The notes below the pieces were generated by a model. That model was not told the origin of the DNA. It saw only the letters and a list, made by a program, of their open reading frames with translations, and ran no database searches. A stretch of 23,610 bases of DNA from Fibrobacter sp. UBA4375 (GTDB taxonomy: Bacteria > Fibrobacterota > Fibrobacteria > Fibrobacterales > Fibrobacteraceae): the NCBI GenBank assembly GCA_002391195.1, contig DGRZ01000054.1, forward strand, positions 1-23,610. Reading direction: 5' to 3'. Each line of letters starts with the position of its first letter. The first letter of the stretch is position 1. The position numbers were made by a program, and so were the translations under genes. Of this stretch, positions 13,622 through 21,361 are shown in pieces.

Positions 13622-13658
13622 ACGAGTCGTGAGTTATGAGAGGTCAGTTTTGAGTAAC

Positions 13659-13790
13659 GTCATGCTGACGGGCGTAGGCCAGGAAGCATCCAGTCCAGCG
13701 GTAATTTTCATCATTAGGAAATAAACGCGGGTCTGGATCCTTCGACTGCCCCTATCGCGCTTTGCGCTCCAGGGTCCGCTCAGGATGACA
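13659..13790 (+). repeat. Dispersed intergenic repeat pair
   Basis: 13659-13700 (GTCATGCTGAC...GGAAGCATCCAGTCC) and 13731-13790 (GTCTGGATCC...CCGCTCAGGATGACA) look like halves of one dispersed inverted element, with GGATCC-type and GGATGACA ends as in the shorter repeats of this window. They fill the gap between metY and the alcohol dehydrogenase, and no gene is seen in it. Confidence 0.55.
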
Positions 13791-13811
13791 CTTTTTTGTA
13801 CGGAGAATACA

Positions 13812-14972
13812 ATGATTGATTTTGAATACTACAACCCTGCAAAAATCATTTTCGGCGAACACAGCGAACAGAAACTGAAATCGCTTTTGGCCGCACACGG
13901 CGTAAAGTCGCTCCAGCTCGTTTACAGCGGCGACTTTATCAAGGCCCTCGGCATTTACGATGTCATCAAGGACGCCGTCGCCGAACTGGGCATTCGTTTT
14001 TCCGAAAACGGAAACGTGGTGCCGAACCCGTCCATCGACCTTGTTCGCGAGCTGGTAAAGCAAGGCAAACAAAACCAGGTGGACTTTGTGCTGGCCGTAG
14101 GCGGCGGAAGTTCCATAGATACCGCAAAGGCGGTGGCGCTTGGAATACCTTACGAAGGGGACGTGTGGGATTTCTTCGAGAGGGGAATTTCACCCGAAAA
14201 GGTATTACCGATAGGCGTCATCGCCACGACGGCATCCAGCGGTTCCGAAACATCCAACGCGGCCATCCTTTCTAGCGGGCAGTGGAAGCTGGGCTTCGAA
14301 GACGACCGCATCATTCCGAAGTTCGCCATCATGAATCCGAAATACACGGTGGGCCTACCGGCGTACCAGACCTTCGTGGGCATCGCGGACGTGCTTTCGC
14401 ACCTGTTGGAGCGCTATTTCTCCGACGAGAAATTTTCCGACACCACGGACTACCTGATTGAAGGCGCCATCCGCGCCCTGCTCGTGAACGCCGACAAGCT
14501 CATCGCAAATCAAAAAGACGTCAACGCTCGCGGAGAAATCCAGTGGCTCGCCAGCGTGGCCCATGGAGGCTTCCTAGATGCGGGGCGACGCGCCGACTGG
14601 GGTTCGCACCGAATCGAGCACGAACTTTCGGCCCAGTACAACATCACCCACGGCGAAGGCATGGCGGTGGTGACGGTCGCTTGGACCAAGTACATGGCAA
14701 AGAAAAAGCCCTGGAGACTCGCCCTTCTCGCAAGCCGCCTGTTCGGTGTGGATACCTTCAACTACAGCGAAACAGAACGGGCCTACATATTGTCCGAAAA
14801 ACTGGCGGCGTTCTTCAAGAAACTGCACCTGGCCACAAACCTTGCAGAACTGAAAATCGACGATCGGGATTTCGACTCCATGGCCGCCCGCGCTACACGC
14901 AACGGCAAGGTCGGCCACTACGTGCCGCTAGACGCTGCCGCCATCAAGGACATCTTGAAACTCGCACTGTAA
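13812..14972 (+). CDS. Iron-type alcohol dehydrogenase (NADPH-dependent butanol dehydrogenase / YqhD-like)
   Basis: Group III metal-dependent alcohol dehydrogenase, 386 aa, reducing aldehydes to alcohols in the cytoplasm. The start FEYYNPAKIIFG is the standard opening of the BdhA/YqhD group. VLAVGGGSSIDTAKAVA (about 92-108) is the nucleotide-binding segment, and IATTASSGSETS (about 141-152) follows. Metal ligands fall in GIADVLSHLLERYF (Asp and His) and HRIEHELSAQYNITHGEGMAV (two His). The ATG at 13812 follows ACGGAGA; an earlier in-frame ATG at 13785 lies in a dispersed repeat. It stands alone before a terminator. The substrate is not deducible. Confidence 0.9.
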   Translation: MIDFEYYNPAKIIFGEHSEQKLKSLLAAHGVKSLQLVYSGDFIKALGIYDVIKDAVAELGIRFSENGNVVPNPSIDLVRELVKQGKQNQVDFVLAVGGGSSIDTAKAVALGIPYEGDVWDFFERGISPEKVLPIGVIATTASSGSETSNAAILSSGQWKLGFEDDRIIPKFAIMNPKYTVGLPAYQTFVGIADVLSHLLERYFSDEKFSDTTDYLIEGAIRALLVNADKLIANQKDVNARGEIQWLASVAHGGFLDAGRRADWGSHRIEHELSAQYNITHGEGMAVVTVAWTKYMAKKKPWRLALLASRLFGVDTFNYSETERAYILSEKLAAFFKKLHLATNLAELKIDDRDFDSMAARATRNGKVGHYVPLDAAAIKDILKLAL

Positions 14973-14995
14973 GAGTCTCCAATGAAACCTCAAAG

Positions 14996-15023
14996 AACCG
15001 CGGCAAAAGCTGCGGTTTTTTTT
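14996..15023 (+). terminator. Terminator of the alcohol dehydrogenase gene
   Basis: Stem AACCGCGGC (14996-15004) / GCTGCGGTT (15009-15017) with an AAAA loop and one G-T pair, followed by eight Ts. Confidence 0.9.
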
Positions 15024-15031
15024 ACCTTGGT

Positions 15032-15235
15032 GGGGGAAGCCTCCCCCTGATTGCAGCCTTGCTTCGTCATGGCGGCCCACGAGCCGCCATCTCGCCGCGT
15101 CTTCCATCACCCCCTCCCCTAGGGGGCGCGCCCCCTAAAACCCCCTTCCATATTCCTTTTCGTCATCCCCACGACCATTCTTTGTCATCCCCGCGACCTG
15201 TGGTGAGCTGCATCGAACTAAGGCGGGGATTCCCT
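15032..15235. repeat. Cluster of GC-rich palindromes (dispersed-repeat block)
   Basis: Within the roughly 400-base gene-free stretch 15024-15420 there are four palindromic units: GGGGGA/TCCCCC (15032-15047), ATGGCGGC/GCCGCCAT (15069-15090), the 16-base perfect palindrome AGGGGGCGCGCCCCCT (15121-15136), and a CGTCATCCCC...GGCGGGGATTCC element (15161-15235) that shares ends with the other REP-like copies. The rest of the gap, 15236-15378, is AT-rich with no gene seen. Confidence 0.6.
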
Positions 15236-15378
15236 ATCATCTCCGTACTTAGCAAATACTTCATCGCTCCTTCTTTATGCAACAGTATATGAAACAAAGT
15301 GTTCTATATACGAAAATATTTTAGAAAATTATGTAAATTTTTAGTATTTTTATTCAAAATAAGCATTTTTGTTGCATA

Positions 15379-15412
15379 GACTATTGACTTTCAGGAAAAA
15401 TAGTCGTATATT
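15379..15412 (+). promoter_or_regulatory. Promoter with internal dyad ahead of the TIGR02147 gene
   Basis: -35 TTGACT (15384-15389), 17-base spacer, -10 TATATT (15407-15412). A perfect dyad GACTATT (15379-15385) / AATAGTC (15399-15405) spans the -35 and spacer, a likely operator. The ATG follows eight bases after the -10, so the transcript should begin at or next to the start codon. Confidence 0.72.
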
Positions 15413-15420
15413 TATTTACG

Positions 15421-16251
15421 ATGAAACCGATAGTCGAATATTCCGATTTCCGCCAGTACATGCTGGACTACTACGAAGAACGCAAGCGCCGTTCCGTTTT
15501 TTCATGGCGCGAATTCTCCAAGATAGCGGGATTCTCCTCGTCTTCTTACATGAAGGTAGTCTGCGACGGCAAGAGCAAGCTCTCCCGTATCGGCGTAGAA
15601 CGCACGGGGGCCGCCATGGGCCTCGTGGGTTTCGAGATGGAATATTTCCGCGCCATGGTGGAATTCGGCCAGGCCGCCACCGAAGAAAAAAAGAAGGCCG
15701 CCTACGAAAACATGCTCGCCATCGCCAAGGTCCACAAGGTCCGCGTGCTAGAAGGCGACCTGTTCGAGTTTTACGATTCCTGGCAGAACCCCGTTGTACG
15801 TGAACTTGCCCCGCTGATGCCGGGAGCCACTCCGGGCGAAATCGCCAAGAAATGCTACCCCGAAATCTCGGCGGCAGAAGTCCAGCAAAGTCTGAACTTC
15901 CTCACCAAAGCGGGTCTCCTGAAGAAGGCAGGGGACAGCGCTTTCGTGCAGGCAGAAACATCCATCACAGGAACGCCGGACGCCACGCGGCTTGCACTCA
16001 GGGGAATGCACCGCCAGATGTCCAAGCTTGCCACCCCTGCGTTGGATCTGCCAGTTGAACAGCGCAACTTCAGCGGAGTGACCATGGGAGTGTCCCGCGA
16101 AAGTTACGAACGCATCGTGAAAGTGCTGGACGAATGCCGCCGCCAAATTATCGCCATCGCCGCTGACGACAAAAACATCGACCAGGTGTACCGCCTGAAC
16201 CTCCAGCTCTTCCCCTTGACCAAAAACGTGAAGGAGTGCGAAAATGAATAA
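15421..16251 (+). CDS. TIGR02147 family (Fibrobacter paralogous family) probable regulator
   Basis: A 276-aa protein of the family first defined as a large paralogous set in Fibrobacter succinogenes. Residues 4-55 (IVEYSDFRQYMLDYYEERKRR...FSKIAGFSSSSYMKVVCDGKSKLS) hold the family signature and a helix-turn-helix-like stretch. Residues about 140-175 (PGEIAKKCYPEISAAEVQQSLNFLTKAGLLKK) look like a winged-helix segment. A role in transcription control is inferred; the family is not well studied. The promoter leaves almost no 5' leader. The gene overlaps the next lipoprotein gene by eight bases, so the two are coupled, and it probably heads a transcript of four lipoprotein genes. Confidence 0.85.
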   Translation: MKPIVEYSDFRQYMLDYYEERKRRSVFSWREFSKIAGFSSSSYMKVVCDGKSKLSRIGVERTGAAMGLVGFEMEYFRAMVEFGQAATEEKKKAAYENMLAIAKVHKVRVLEGDLFEFYDSWQNPVVRELAPLMPGATPGEIAKKCYPEISAAEVQQSLNFLTKAGLLKKAGDSAFVQAETSITGTPDATRLALRGMHRQMSKLATPALDLPVEQRNFSGVTMGVSRESYERIVKVLDECRRQIIAIAADDKNIDQVYRLNLQLFPLTKNVKECENE

Positions 16252-17101
16252 GCCATTCCTCTTGTATTTATTCGCGCTATTTTTTCTTGTGGCCTTCTTG
16301 GGCACAGGATGCGCCGATTCCACGAGCGGTCTTGCTGGTACCGCCGAAGAAACTAATGAAATGGCCGAAGGTCAAGATGCGCTCTCGTCTAGTTCCGAAA
16401 TCATTTCTATTTCCTCCAGTTCTGAAACTTCCACCGATGCGGGCAAGTCCTCCAGTTCTGTAGCAGAGGCTTCCAGTACGCAGTATTCCAGCAGTTCCCT
16501 GGAACCCACCAGTTCTTACGGAGAAAGCGATTCCAAGCCCGGGCAGAGTGCATCCACTCCCGTTTCGGGCAGAGACCCCAACAGCTTTATTGTCCAGTAC
16601 GGCATCCCGGACCTCCATTACGACAATTCTGTCCTCGCGGCAACGGTTGTCCGGAACAAGACCGATACGGCTCCTTCAACCAGCGAAGGCGACAACAACA
16701 GTTCCTCGTTGGACTTCGATAAGCCCGGAATCTACAAGCTTCCCGACGAGAAAATAGAAGGGATGAAAACAATCCAGAACAAAATCGAAGAACTCAAGGT
16801 CGGTGGAACCTGCAGCGCCGACGGTGCTGAAGATTACAGCGCCTATGTACTGGTGGTCGCAGGCGACGGAAGGCCAAACGTCTTGACTGCGGTCAGTGCA
16901 AATTCCATGACGGTCACCATTGTAGAAATGGAAGGCTGCAGCTATTCGACAGAAGAAAAACTCTATGCATTCCTGTTTGTTTACTGCAGTAATGTAAACC
17001 TTGAAGCCGAAATCATCAAGGAAATGAAAACTATAGAAAAGCCGGCAGGCAAATGCATCGACCTGGACTTTAGTACGGGATGGGCAAGTAGACAGTACTA
17101 A
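16244..17101 (+). CDS. Ser-rich lipoprotein, function unknown
   Basis: A predicted lipoprotein of 285 aa. The signal peptide ends in a lipobox, FLGTGC, with lipidated Cys23. Residues about 47-110 are a low-complexity Ser-rich linker with repeated SSSSE/SSSS blocks. The C-terminal half (about 130-285) holds four Cys in two pairs (TCSADG, EGCSYS, VYCSNV, GKCIDL) and may be a small disulfide-bonded domain; I recognise no family. The ATG at 16244 overlaps the end of the TIGR02147 gene by eight bases. It does not belong to the DDSSS paralogue set that follows. Confidence 0.75.
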   Translation: MNKPFLLYLFALFFLVAFLGTGCADSTSGLAGTAEETNEMAEGQDALSSSSEIISISSSSETSTDAGKSSSSVAEASSTQYSSSSLEPTSSYGESDSKPGQSASTPVSGRDPNSFIVQYGIPDLHYDNSVLAATVVRNKTDTAPSTSEGDNNSSSLDFDKPGIYKLPDEKIEGMKTIQNKIEELKVGGTCSADGAEDYSAYVLVVAGDGRPNVLTAVSANSMTVTIVEMEGCSYSTEEKLYAFLFVYCSNVNLEAEIIKEMKTIEKPAGKCIDLDFSTGWASRQY

Positions 17102-17116
17102 AAAAGGAGCAACGAT

Positions 17117-17983
17117 ATGAAACTGAAATTCCCGAAATTTAGTTGTGGACTTGCCGCGGCGGAACTCGCCTTTGCGCTTGTCGCCTGCGACGACAGTAGC
17201 AGTGCCACCGTGCCGTATTCCGAAGAAATTTCGTCCGCTTCCGAGGCAGAGGGCGTCAACAACCATAACGGCAAGGGCAATGGCGGCCTAGACATCGAAA
17301 GTTCTGCAGACGCAGAAAGCTCCGGATCTGGAGACGGGTATTCCTCGGCGAATCAAGACGGAAGCTCCAGTTCCGCAATCGACTACCCCACTTGCGACGC
17401 CCTGATTCCCGAATGCGGCTACACCGAACAGGATCTTTGCGACATGGGAATCCAGACCTATTGCGAAGATTTCGGCAACTGTTACGACGATAACGGCAAC
17501 GACGTCAACTGCGTCGACCTGCCCCGCTCATCGTCGAGCACAGAAAAATGCAGCCATATTTCTGACCGTAAGGAAATCTACGGGGACAACGTAAGCTTTA
17601 CGCCCTGCATGGATGGTACAAGGGCACTGGACTGTAAAAACTACCAGGATTATACCTGCATAGGCGGGGAATGGCATATTGCATTAGTTATCCTGGGCGG
17701 GGATTGCCTTGCCGAAGGTAGCATCGTGAGAGTCGCTGTTGACGACGAAGAGGATTACTCCAGCTTTGTGTACGTCCCATATCAATGCAAAGACGGTAAA
17801 TGGAGCGAATATAGCGAAGACGAAGGAATCAAGGAGGATTGCCGGCTTAACGCCATTGTGGGAACTTCCTGTGACGAAGAAAAGCTGAGAGGGGAATTGC
17901 TAGCGATAGACGGATGCCACTTCATGTGCCTTGACGGGAAATATGAATACTTGCCGCCACCGCGTACCACCGCCGGCAATTGA
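17117..17983 (+). CDS. DDSSS lipoprotein paralogue 1, Cys-rich
   Basis: A 288-aa predicted lipoprotein. The lipobox LVAC gives Cys24, followed by DDSSSATV, then a Ser/Gly-rich linker to about residue 90. The rest has regularly placed Cys: CDALIPECGYTEQDLCDMGI-QTYC, KCSHISD, DC..Y.CIGGEW and two YQCKDGKW/FMCLDGKY motifs near the end. The same order is found in the next two genes, so these are tandem paralogues. AAAAAAGGAG lies before the ATG. Function unknown; the C-x-x-G-K-W motifs suggest small repeated disulfide units on the cell surface. Confidence 0.78.
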   Translation: MKLKFPKFSCGLAAAELAFALVACDDSSSATVPYSEEISSASEAEGVNNHNGKGNGGLDIESSADAESSGSGDGYSSANQDGSSSSAIDYPTCDALIPECGYTEQDLCDMGIQTYCEDFGNCYDDNGNDVNCVDLPRSSSSTEKCSHISDRKEIYGDNVSFTPCMDGTRALDCKNYQDYTCIGGEWHIALVILGGDCLAEGSIVRVAVDDEEDYSSFVYVPYQCKDGKWSEYSEDEGIKEDCRLNAIVGTSCDEEKLRGELLAIDGCHFMCLDGKYEYLPPPRTTAGN

Positions 17984-18009
17984 GTTTGGGATAAAAAAGG
18001 AGTAACGAA

Positions 18010-18876
18010 ATGAACCAGAAATTTGCAAAATTCGGCTGCGGGCTTGCCGTGGCAGCGCTCACCTTTGCCCTTGCCGCCTGTGACGACAGTAGCAGCGGTC
18101 CTGCGGACGAGGAACTTCCCGTTCAGGAAAATCCAGAACTGTCCAGCGATTCCGGCATCCCGCAATCGTCGGCACAACCCCTATCGTCTGGGACGGAGCT
18201 TTCGTCCAACAGCGGGAGCGGTCCCGTCAACAACTGTACGGACAACGAACAGGGACTTGTCACCAATTGCGTCGATCCGCAAAGTTCCGCATCCGTTGAA
18301 GAAAGTTCCTCTTCTGTTGCGGAATCCAGTTCCGGCGGGCAGGCGGAAACATGCCGCCACATCACCGACGAGCAGGACCCTGCAAAAAAATGGCTGTGCG
18401 AAGAGGCGGAATACACCATCGCACAGGACTGCGCAAAGGAACTTATCTACATGTGCATCGAAAATCGCTGGATCCCAGTAAACGACTGCAATCCCGACAA
18501 GGCCATGTGCGGTTTCGACAACTACAAGATGTGCATTGAGACCGGCATCAAGCAGTTCTGCCTCGATACCGCCTGGGTTGACGAGCCCTGCGACCCGGAG
18601 GTACACGGCTACACGAGGTTTCTCTACAAGTACACCAACCCCGAAGACCCTAGGAACGACTCCTTTTCCGAAAGCCGGTACTTCTGCGAAAACGGGAAAT
18701 GGACAGAAGAAAAGCTTGTCCATGGAGCCTGCGACGCGGGAATGGATTGCAGCGACAACAAGACCGACGACACGGGAATATTGCCCGATAACGCCCCCTG
18801 CGAAAAAGATGGAGCAAAGATGATCGTCGAAGGATATACCTTCCAGTGCATCAACTACAAATGGACAAGACTTTAA
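18010..18876 (+). CDS. DDSSS lipoprotein paralogue 2, Cys-rich
   Basis: A 288-aa predicted lipoprotein with lipobox LAAC (Cys24) and DDSSSG, a Ser-rich linker to about residue 110, then the shared Cys pattern: TCRHITDE, DCAKELIYMCIENRW, AMCGFDNYKMCIETGIKQFC and the end motifs YFCENGKW and FQCINYKW. Compared with paralogue 1, the order of the CxH and C-x2-G blocks is exchanged, which suggests shuffling of modules. The ribosome binding region AAAAAAGGAGTAACGA is nearly the same as that of paralogue 1, a further sign of tandem duplication. Function unknown. Confidence 0.78.
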   Translation: MNQKFAKFGCGLAVAALTFALAACDDSSSGPADEELPVQENPELSSDSGIPQSSAQPLSSGTELSSNSGSGPVNNCTDNEQGLVTNCVDPQSSASVEESSSSVAESSSGGQAETCRHITDEQDPAKKWLCEEAEYTIAQDCAKELIYMCIENRWIPVNDCNPDKAMCGFDNYKMCIETGIKQFCLDTAWVDEPCDPEVHGYTRFLYKYTNPEDPRNDSFSESRYFCENGKWTEEKLVHGACDAGMDCSDNKTDDTGILPDNAPCEKDGAKMIVEGYTFQCINYKWTRL

Positions 18877-18890
18877 GAAGGAGAATCACT

Positions 18891-19691
18891 ATGAAACATC
18901 TTACAAAAATCGCTTGCGGGTTTGCCGCAGCAGCACTGGCCTTTACGCTTACGGCCTGCGACGACAGCAGTAGCGCCACCGAGCCCTCGTCCGAAGAAAT
19001 TTCCTCTGAAAGCAACGGCGGCGATGGGCTAGATTCCAGCGAATCTACCAATCCCGAAAGTTCTGCTGAAAGTTCCGCCGAGGGCGAAGGTAGTTCCACA
19101 TCAATGGACGAATCATCGGCATCCCTTGACGACAATTCCAGTTCGTCTATGGCCGTAACCTGCCAGGCCCTCACCCTGGAGTGCTATTCCGCAACACAGC
19201 TCTGCAACAAGGGATTGACGGAGTATTGCGTCAATAGTTCCGCCTCCGACAACAGCAGCTCCAGCACAGAAGAAACTTGCAAGCATGTTTCCGATGTAGA
19301 CGGAGGCACCTGCCAAGACTATGACACGGTCAAGGACTGCGAAACAGGCGCTTATGCCGTATGCCGCAATAATGGGTGGAGGCTCGCCATCATCGGAGAC
19401 AACTGCACTCCATCAGGCGATGAAATGACCGTCAATGATATAAACCTTATCTGCAACGAAGGCTATTGGAAATATAAAAGCACCCTTGACAAATGCCCTC
19501 CCGGGAGCAACTGCCAGCGGCCCAACTATAGCTGCGGAACACACCCCATCAACGGGTTTAGCTGCAGTAAAGAAAACGGAAAGGTCGCACAACTTACCAT
19601 AAGCGTCTGGAGCAGTGCTGCCGACTGCATGTATCAATGCAATAACGGAAAATATAGTGTTGTCATGCCTCCTGTCCCAACAGGAAACTAA
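18891..19691 (+). CDS. DDSSS lipoprotein paralogue 3, Cys-rich
   Basis: A 266-aa predicted lipoprotein. I start it at 18891 (MKHLTKIACGFAAAALAFTLTAC), after GAAGGAGAA; the frame is open further upstream but that part belongs to the previous gene. Lipobox LTAC (Cys23), then DDSSSATEPSSEEISS, very close to paralogue 1. After the Ser-rich linker come CQALTLECYSATQLCNKGL-TEYC, TCKHVSD, DCETGAYAVCRNNGW and two C-x-x-G-x-[WY] motifs. It is the last gene of the plus-strand run; no terminator is seen before the convergent phosphohexomutase gene. Confidence 0.78.
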   Translation: MKHLTKIACGFAAAALAFTLTACDDSSSATEPSSEEISSESNGGDGLDSSESTNPESSAESSAEGEGSSTSMDESSASLDDNSSSSMAVTCQALTLECYSATQLCNKGLTEYCVNSSASDNSSSSTEETCKHVSDVDGGTCQDYDTVKDCETGAYAVCRNNGWRLAIIGDNCTPSGDEMTVNDINLICNEGYWKYKSTLDKCPPGSNCQRPNYSCGTHPINGFSCSKENGKVAQLTISVWSSAADCMYQCNNGKYSVVMPPVPTGN

Positions 19692-19700
19692 CCTTCCAAA

Positions 19701-21269
19701 TTATTTCCGCCAGCCTTCCATAATCTTCATGCAACCGGCGAGGAGTTCCGCGGAGCGCTCCTTATCGCCGGTTTCTACGTAGCAGCGAAACTCCGGAGCA
19801 TTTCCGCTGGGCCGCAGGTGCACGATATCGCCGGAATCGAATTCCATGCGGTAGCCGTCGGTCTCGTCGATGGAGACGATATCGCCGTGGAAGGGTGCAG
19901 GCATGTTGCCGTTTGCATCGGGCTTTGCAAAACGGCTAGGCTTTGCCGTAAGGGCGCCAAAAAGCTTTTTGCCCAGTTTTTGCTCGCGGATTTCGGCAAG
20001 CTTTGCCTTAGAGGTTTCCGTCGGGAATTCCTTGAGACGGTCACTGAGCGTAAAGCGCTTGGGGAGTTTTTTCAGCAGGTCCACCACGCACATCCGCTCT
20101 TCCCGGACACGCACCATCACGGCAAGCATGGGGAGCAGGGCGTCACGGGTGGGGAGTGCCGGCAAGGTGCGGGTCACCCGCGTCTCGTTACCGCTGCTGT
20201 CACGTTCCGCAAATTCACGGGTCAAATCCGTCTGCAGCAAGAATCCTCCGTTGGCCTCGTAACCGGCCACAGACACGGACTTGTCAGAGGCCTCCACCAG
20301 GCTTTCCATGCCGGCGATTACGTAGGGGCTGCCAATGCGGGTACGGCAAATCTTTTCGAAGCTGCCCGACTTTTCAAGCGACGTGTTGCAACTCACGGGA
20401 GTTGCAATGCGCTGGATACCCAGCGCCTGGGCAGCGAGGATGCCCAGCACGTCGCCCCTGAGCCACATGCCGGTATCGTCCGCCAAAAGCGGCCGATCGG
20501 AATCCCCGTCGGTACTGAAGATGGCGTCCACAAAATCTTTGTGGGCAAAATCCCGAGCCAGCTCTTCGTCTTCTTTACGGATGGCCTCGGTATCTACCGG
20601 AATAAACGTCTCGCTCCTGGCGAAGGGCTTCACGGTGGCGCCCAGGCTTTCCAGAACCTTCACCACGATGTCGCGGCCCACGGCGGAATGCTGATAGACC
20701 CCGATGGTAAGCCCAGAAAGGGCTTTGCTCCCAAAAAACGCTGGGTAGCGTTTCAGGTAATTTTCTTCGGCCTCGACTTCAACCGTCGGCAGTTCCGGCG
20801 CCGACTTCAGCATGCCCGCCCCATCGAAAATCGATTCGTCAAAATCAACGGACTGGGAAACGATTCCCTGTTCGTCTTTCTTGGTGATTTCGCCCTGGGG
20901 GTGGTTAAACTTGATGCCGTTTCGGTCTGCAGGAATGTGGCTCCCCGTCACCATGATGGTGGGGAGCTTCTTGTCGATACCATACAGTGCAATGGCCGGG
21001 CTCGGGATACGACCGCAATAGACAACCTTCCAGGAGCCGTCCCTTCCCGCTTGCACCAGGGCTTTCAGAATCCGTTCGGTACTGGGCCGCAGGTCGCCTG
21101 CAATGGCGATGGTGTGTTCGCACTGGTAGTTGGTCTCGCAATACTTGATAAAGGAGCGGGCATACACATAGCACACCCGGTCCGTCATGGCGGTCACAAG
21201 CCCGCGGGCACCGCTGGTACCGAATGCCACGCCGGACTCTTTCATTACCTCTTGCATCGTAACGTTCAT
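19701..21269 (-). CDS. Phosphohexomutase (phosphomannomutase/phosphoglucomutase family)
   Basis: Cytoplasmic enzyme that moves phosphate between C6 and C1 of a hexose phosphate, feeding polysaccharide or glycogen building. At 522 aa it is a normal four-domain alpha-D-phosphohexomutase. The phosphoserine is S110 in VTGSHIPADRNGIKF; the metal loop is DGDSDRP (about 254-260); the sugar-binding loop is GYEANGGF; the phosphate-binding loop near the C-terminus is RPSGNAPEFRCY. The N-terminal FGTSGARG is also typical. AAGAGG precedes the ATG at 21269. Whether it prefers mannose, glucose or glucosamine phosphate cannot be told from these motifs. Confidence 0.9.
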   Translation of the reverse strand: MNVTMQEVMKESGVAFGTSGARGLVTAMTDRVCYVYARSFIKYCETNYQCEHTIAIAGDLRPSTERILKALVQAGRDGSWKVVYCGRIPSPAIALYGIDKKLPTIMVTGSHIPADRNGIKFNHPQGEITKKDEQGIVSQSVDFDESIFDGAGMLKSAPELPTVEVEAEENYLKRYPAFFGSKALSGLTIGVYQHSAVGRDIVVKVLESLGATVKPFARSETFIPVDTEAIRKEDEELARDFAHKDFVDAIFSTDGDSDRPLLADDTGMWLRGDVLGILAAQALGIQRIATPVSCNTSLEKSGSFEKICRTRIGSPYVIAGMESLVEASDKSVSVAGYEANGGFLLQTDLTREFAERDSSGNETRVTRTLPALPTRDALLPMLAVMVRVREERMCVVDLLKKLPKRFTLSDRLKEFPTETSKAKLAEIREQKLGKKLFGALTAKPSRFAKPDANGNMPAPFHGDIVSIDETDGYRMEFDSGDIVHLRPSGNAPEFRCYVETGDKERSAELLAGCMKIMEGWRK

Positions 21270-21301
21270 AAAAACCTCTTGCCGCTATTTCTCGGCTTTC
21301 T

Positions 21302-21337
21302 ACAAAAATAAAAAATCCCGACCCAAGAGGCCGGGAT
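21302..21337 (-). terminator. Terminator of the large lipoprotein gene
   Basis: On the minus strand, stem ATCCCGGCC/GGTCGGGAT-type (21315-21337) followed by a T-rich tract (ttttttattttt). It separates the lipoprotein gene from the phosphohexomutase gene that follows on the same strand. Confidence 0.85.
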
Positions 21338-21361
21338 CATTTTCAAGCAAATAGCCTTTTC

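Noticed and set aside
19818..21311. 497-codon open frame on the plus strand opposite the phosphohexomutase
   Set aside because: The minus-strand gene has all four catalytic loops; the plus-strand frame is a codon-bias shadow.
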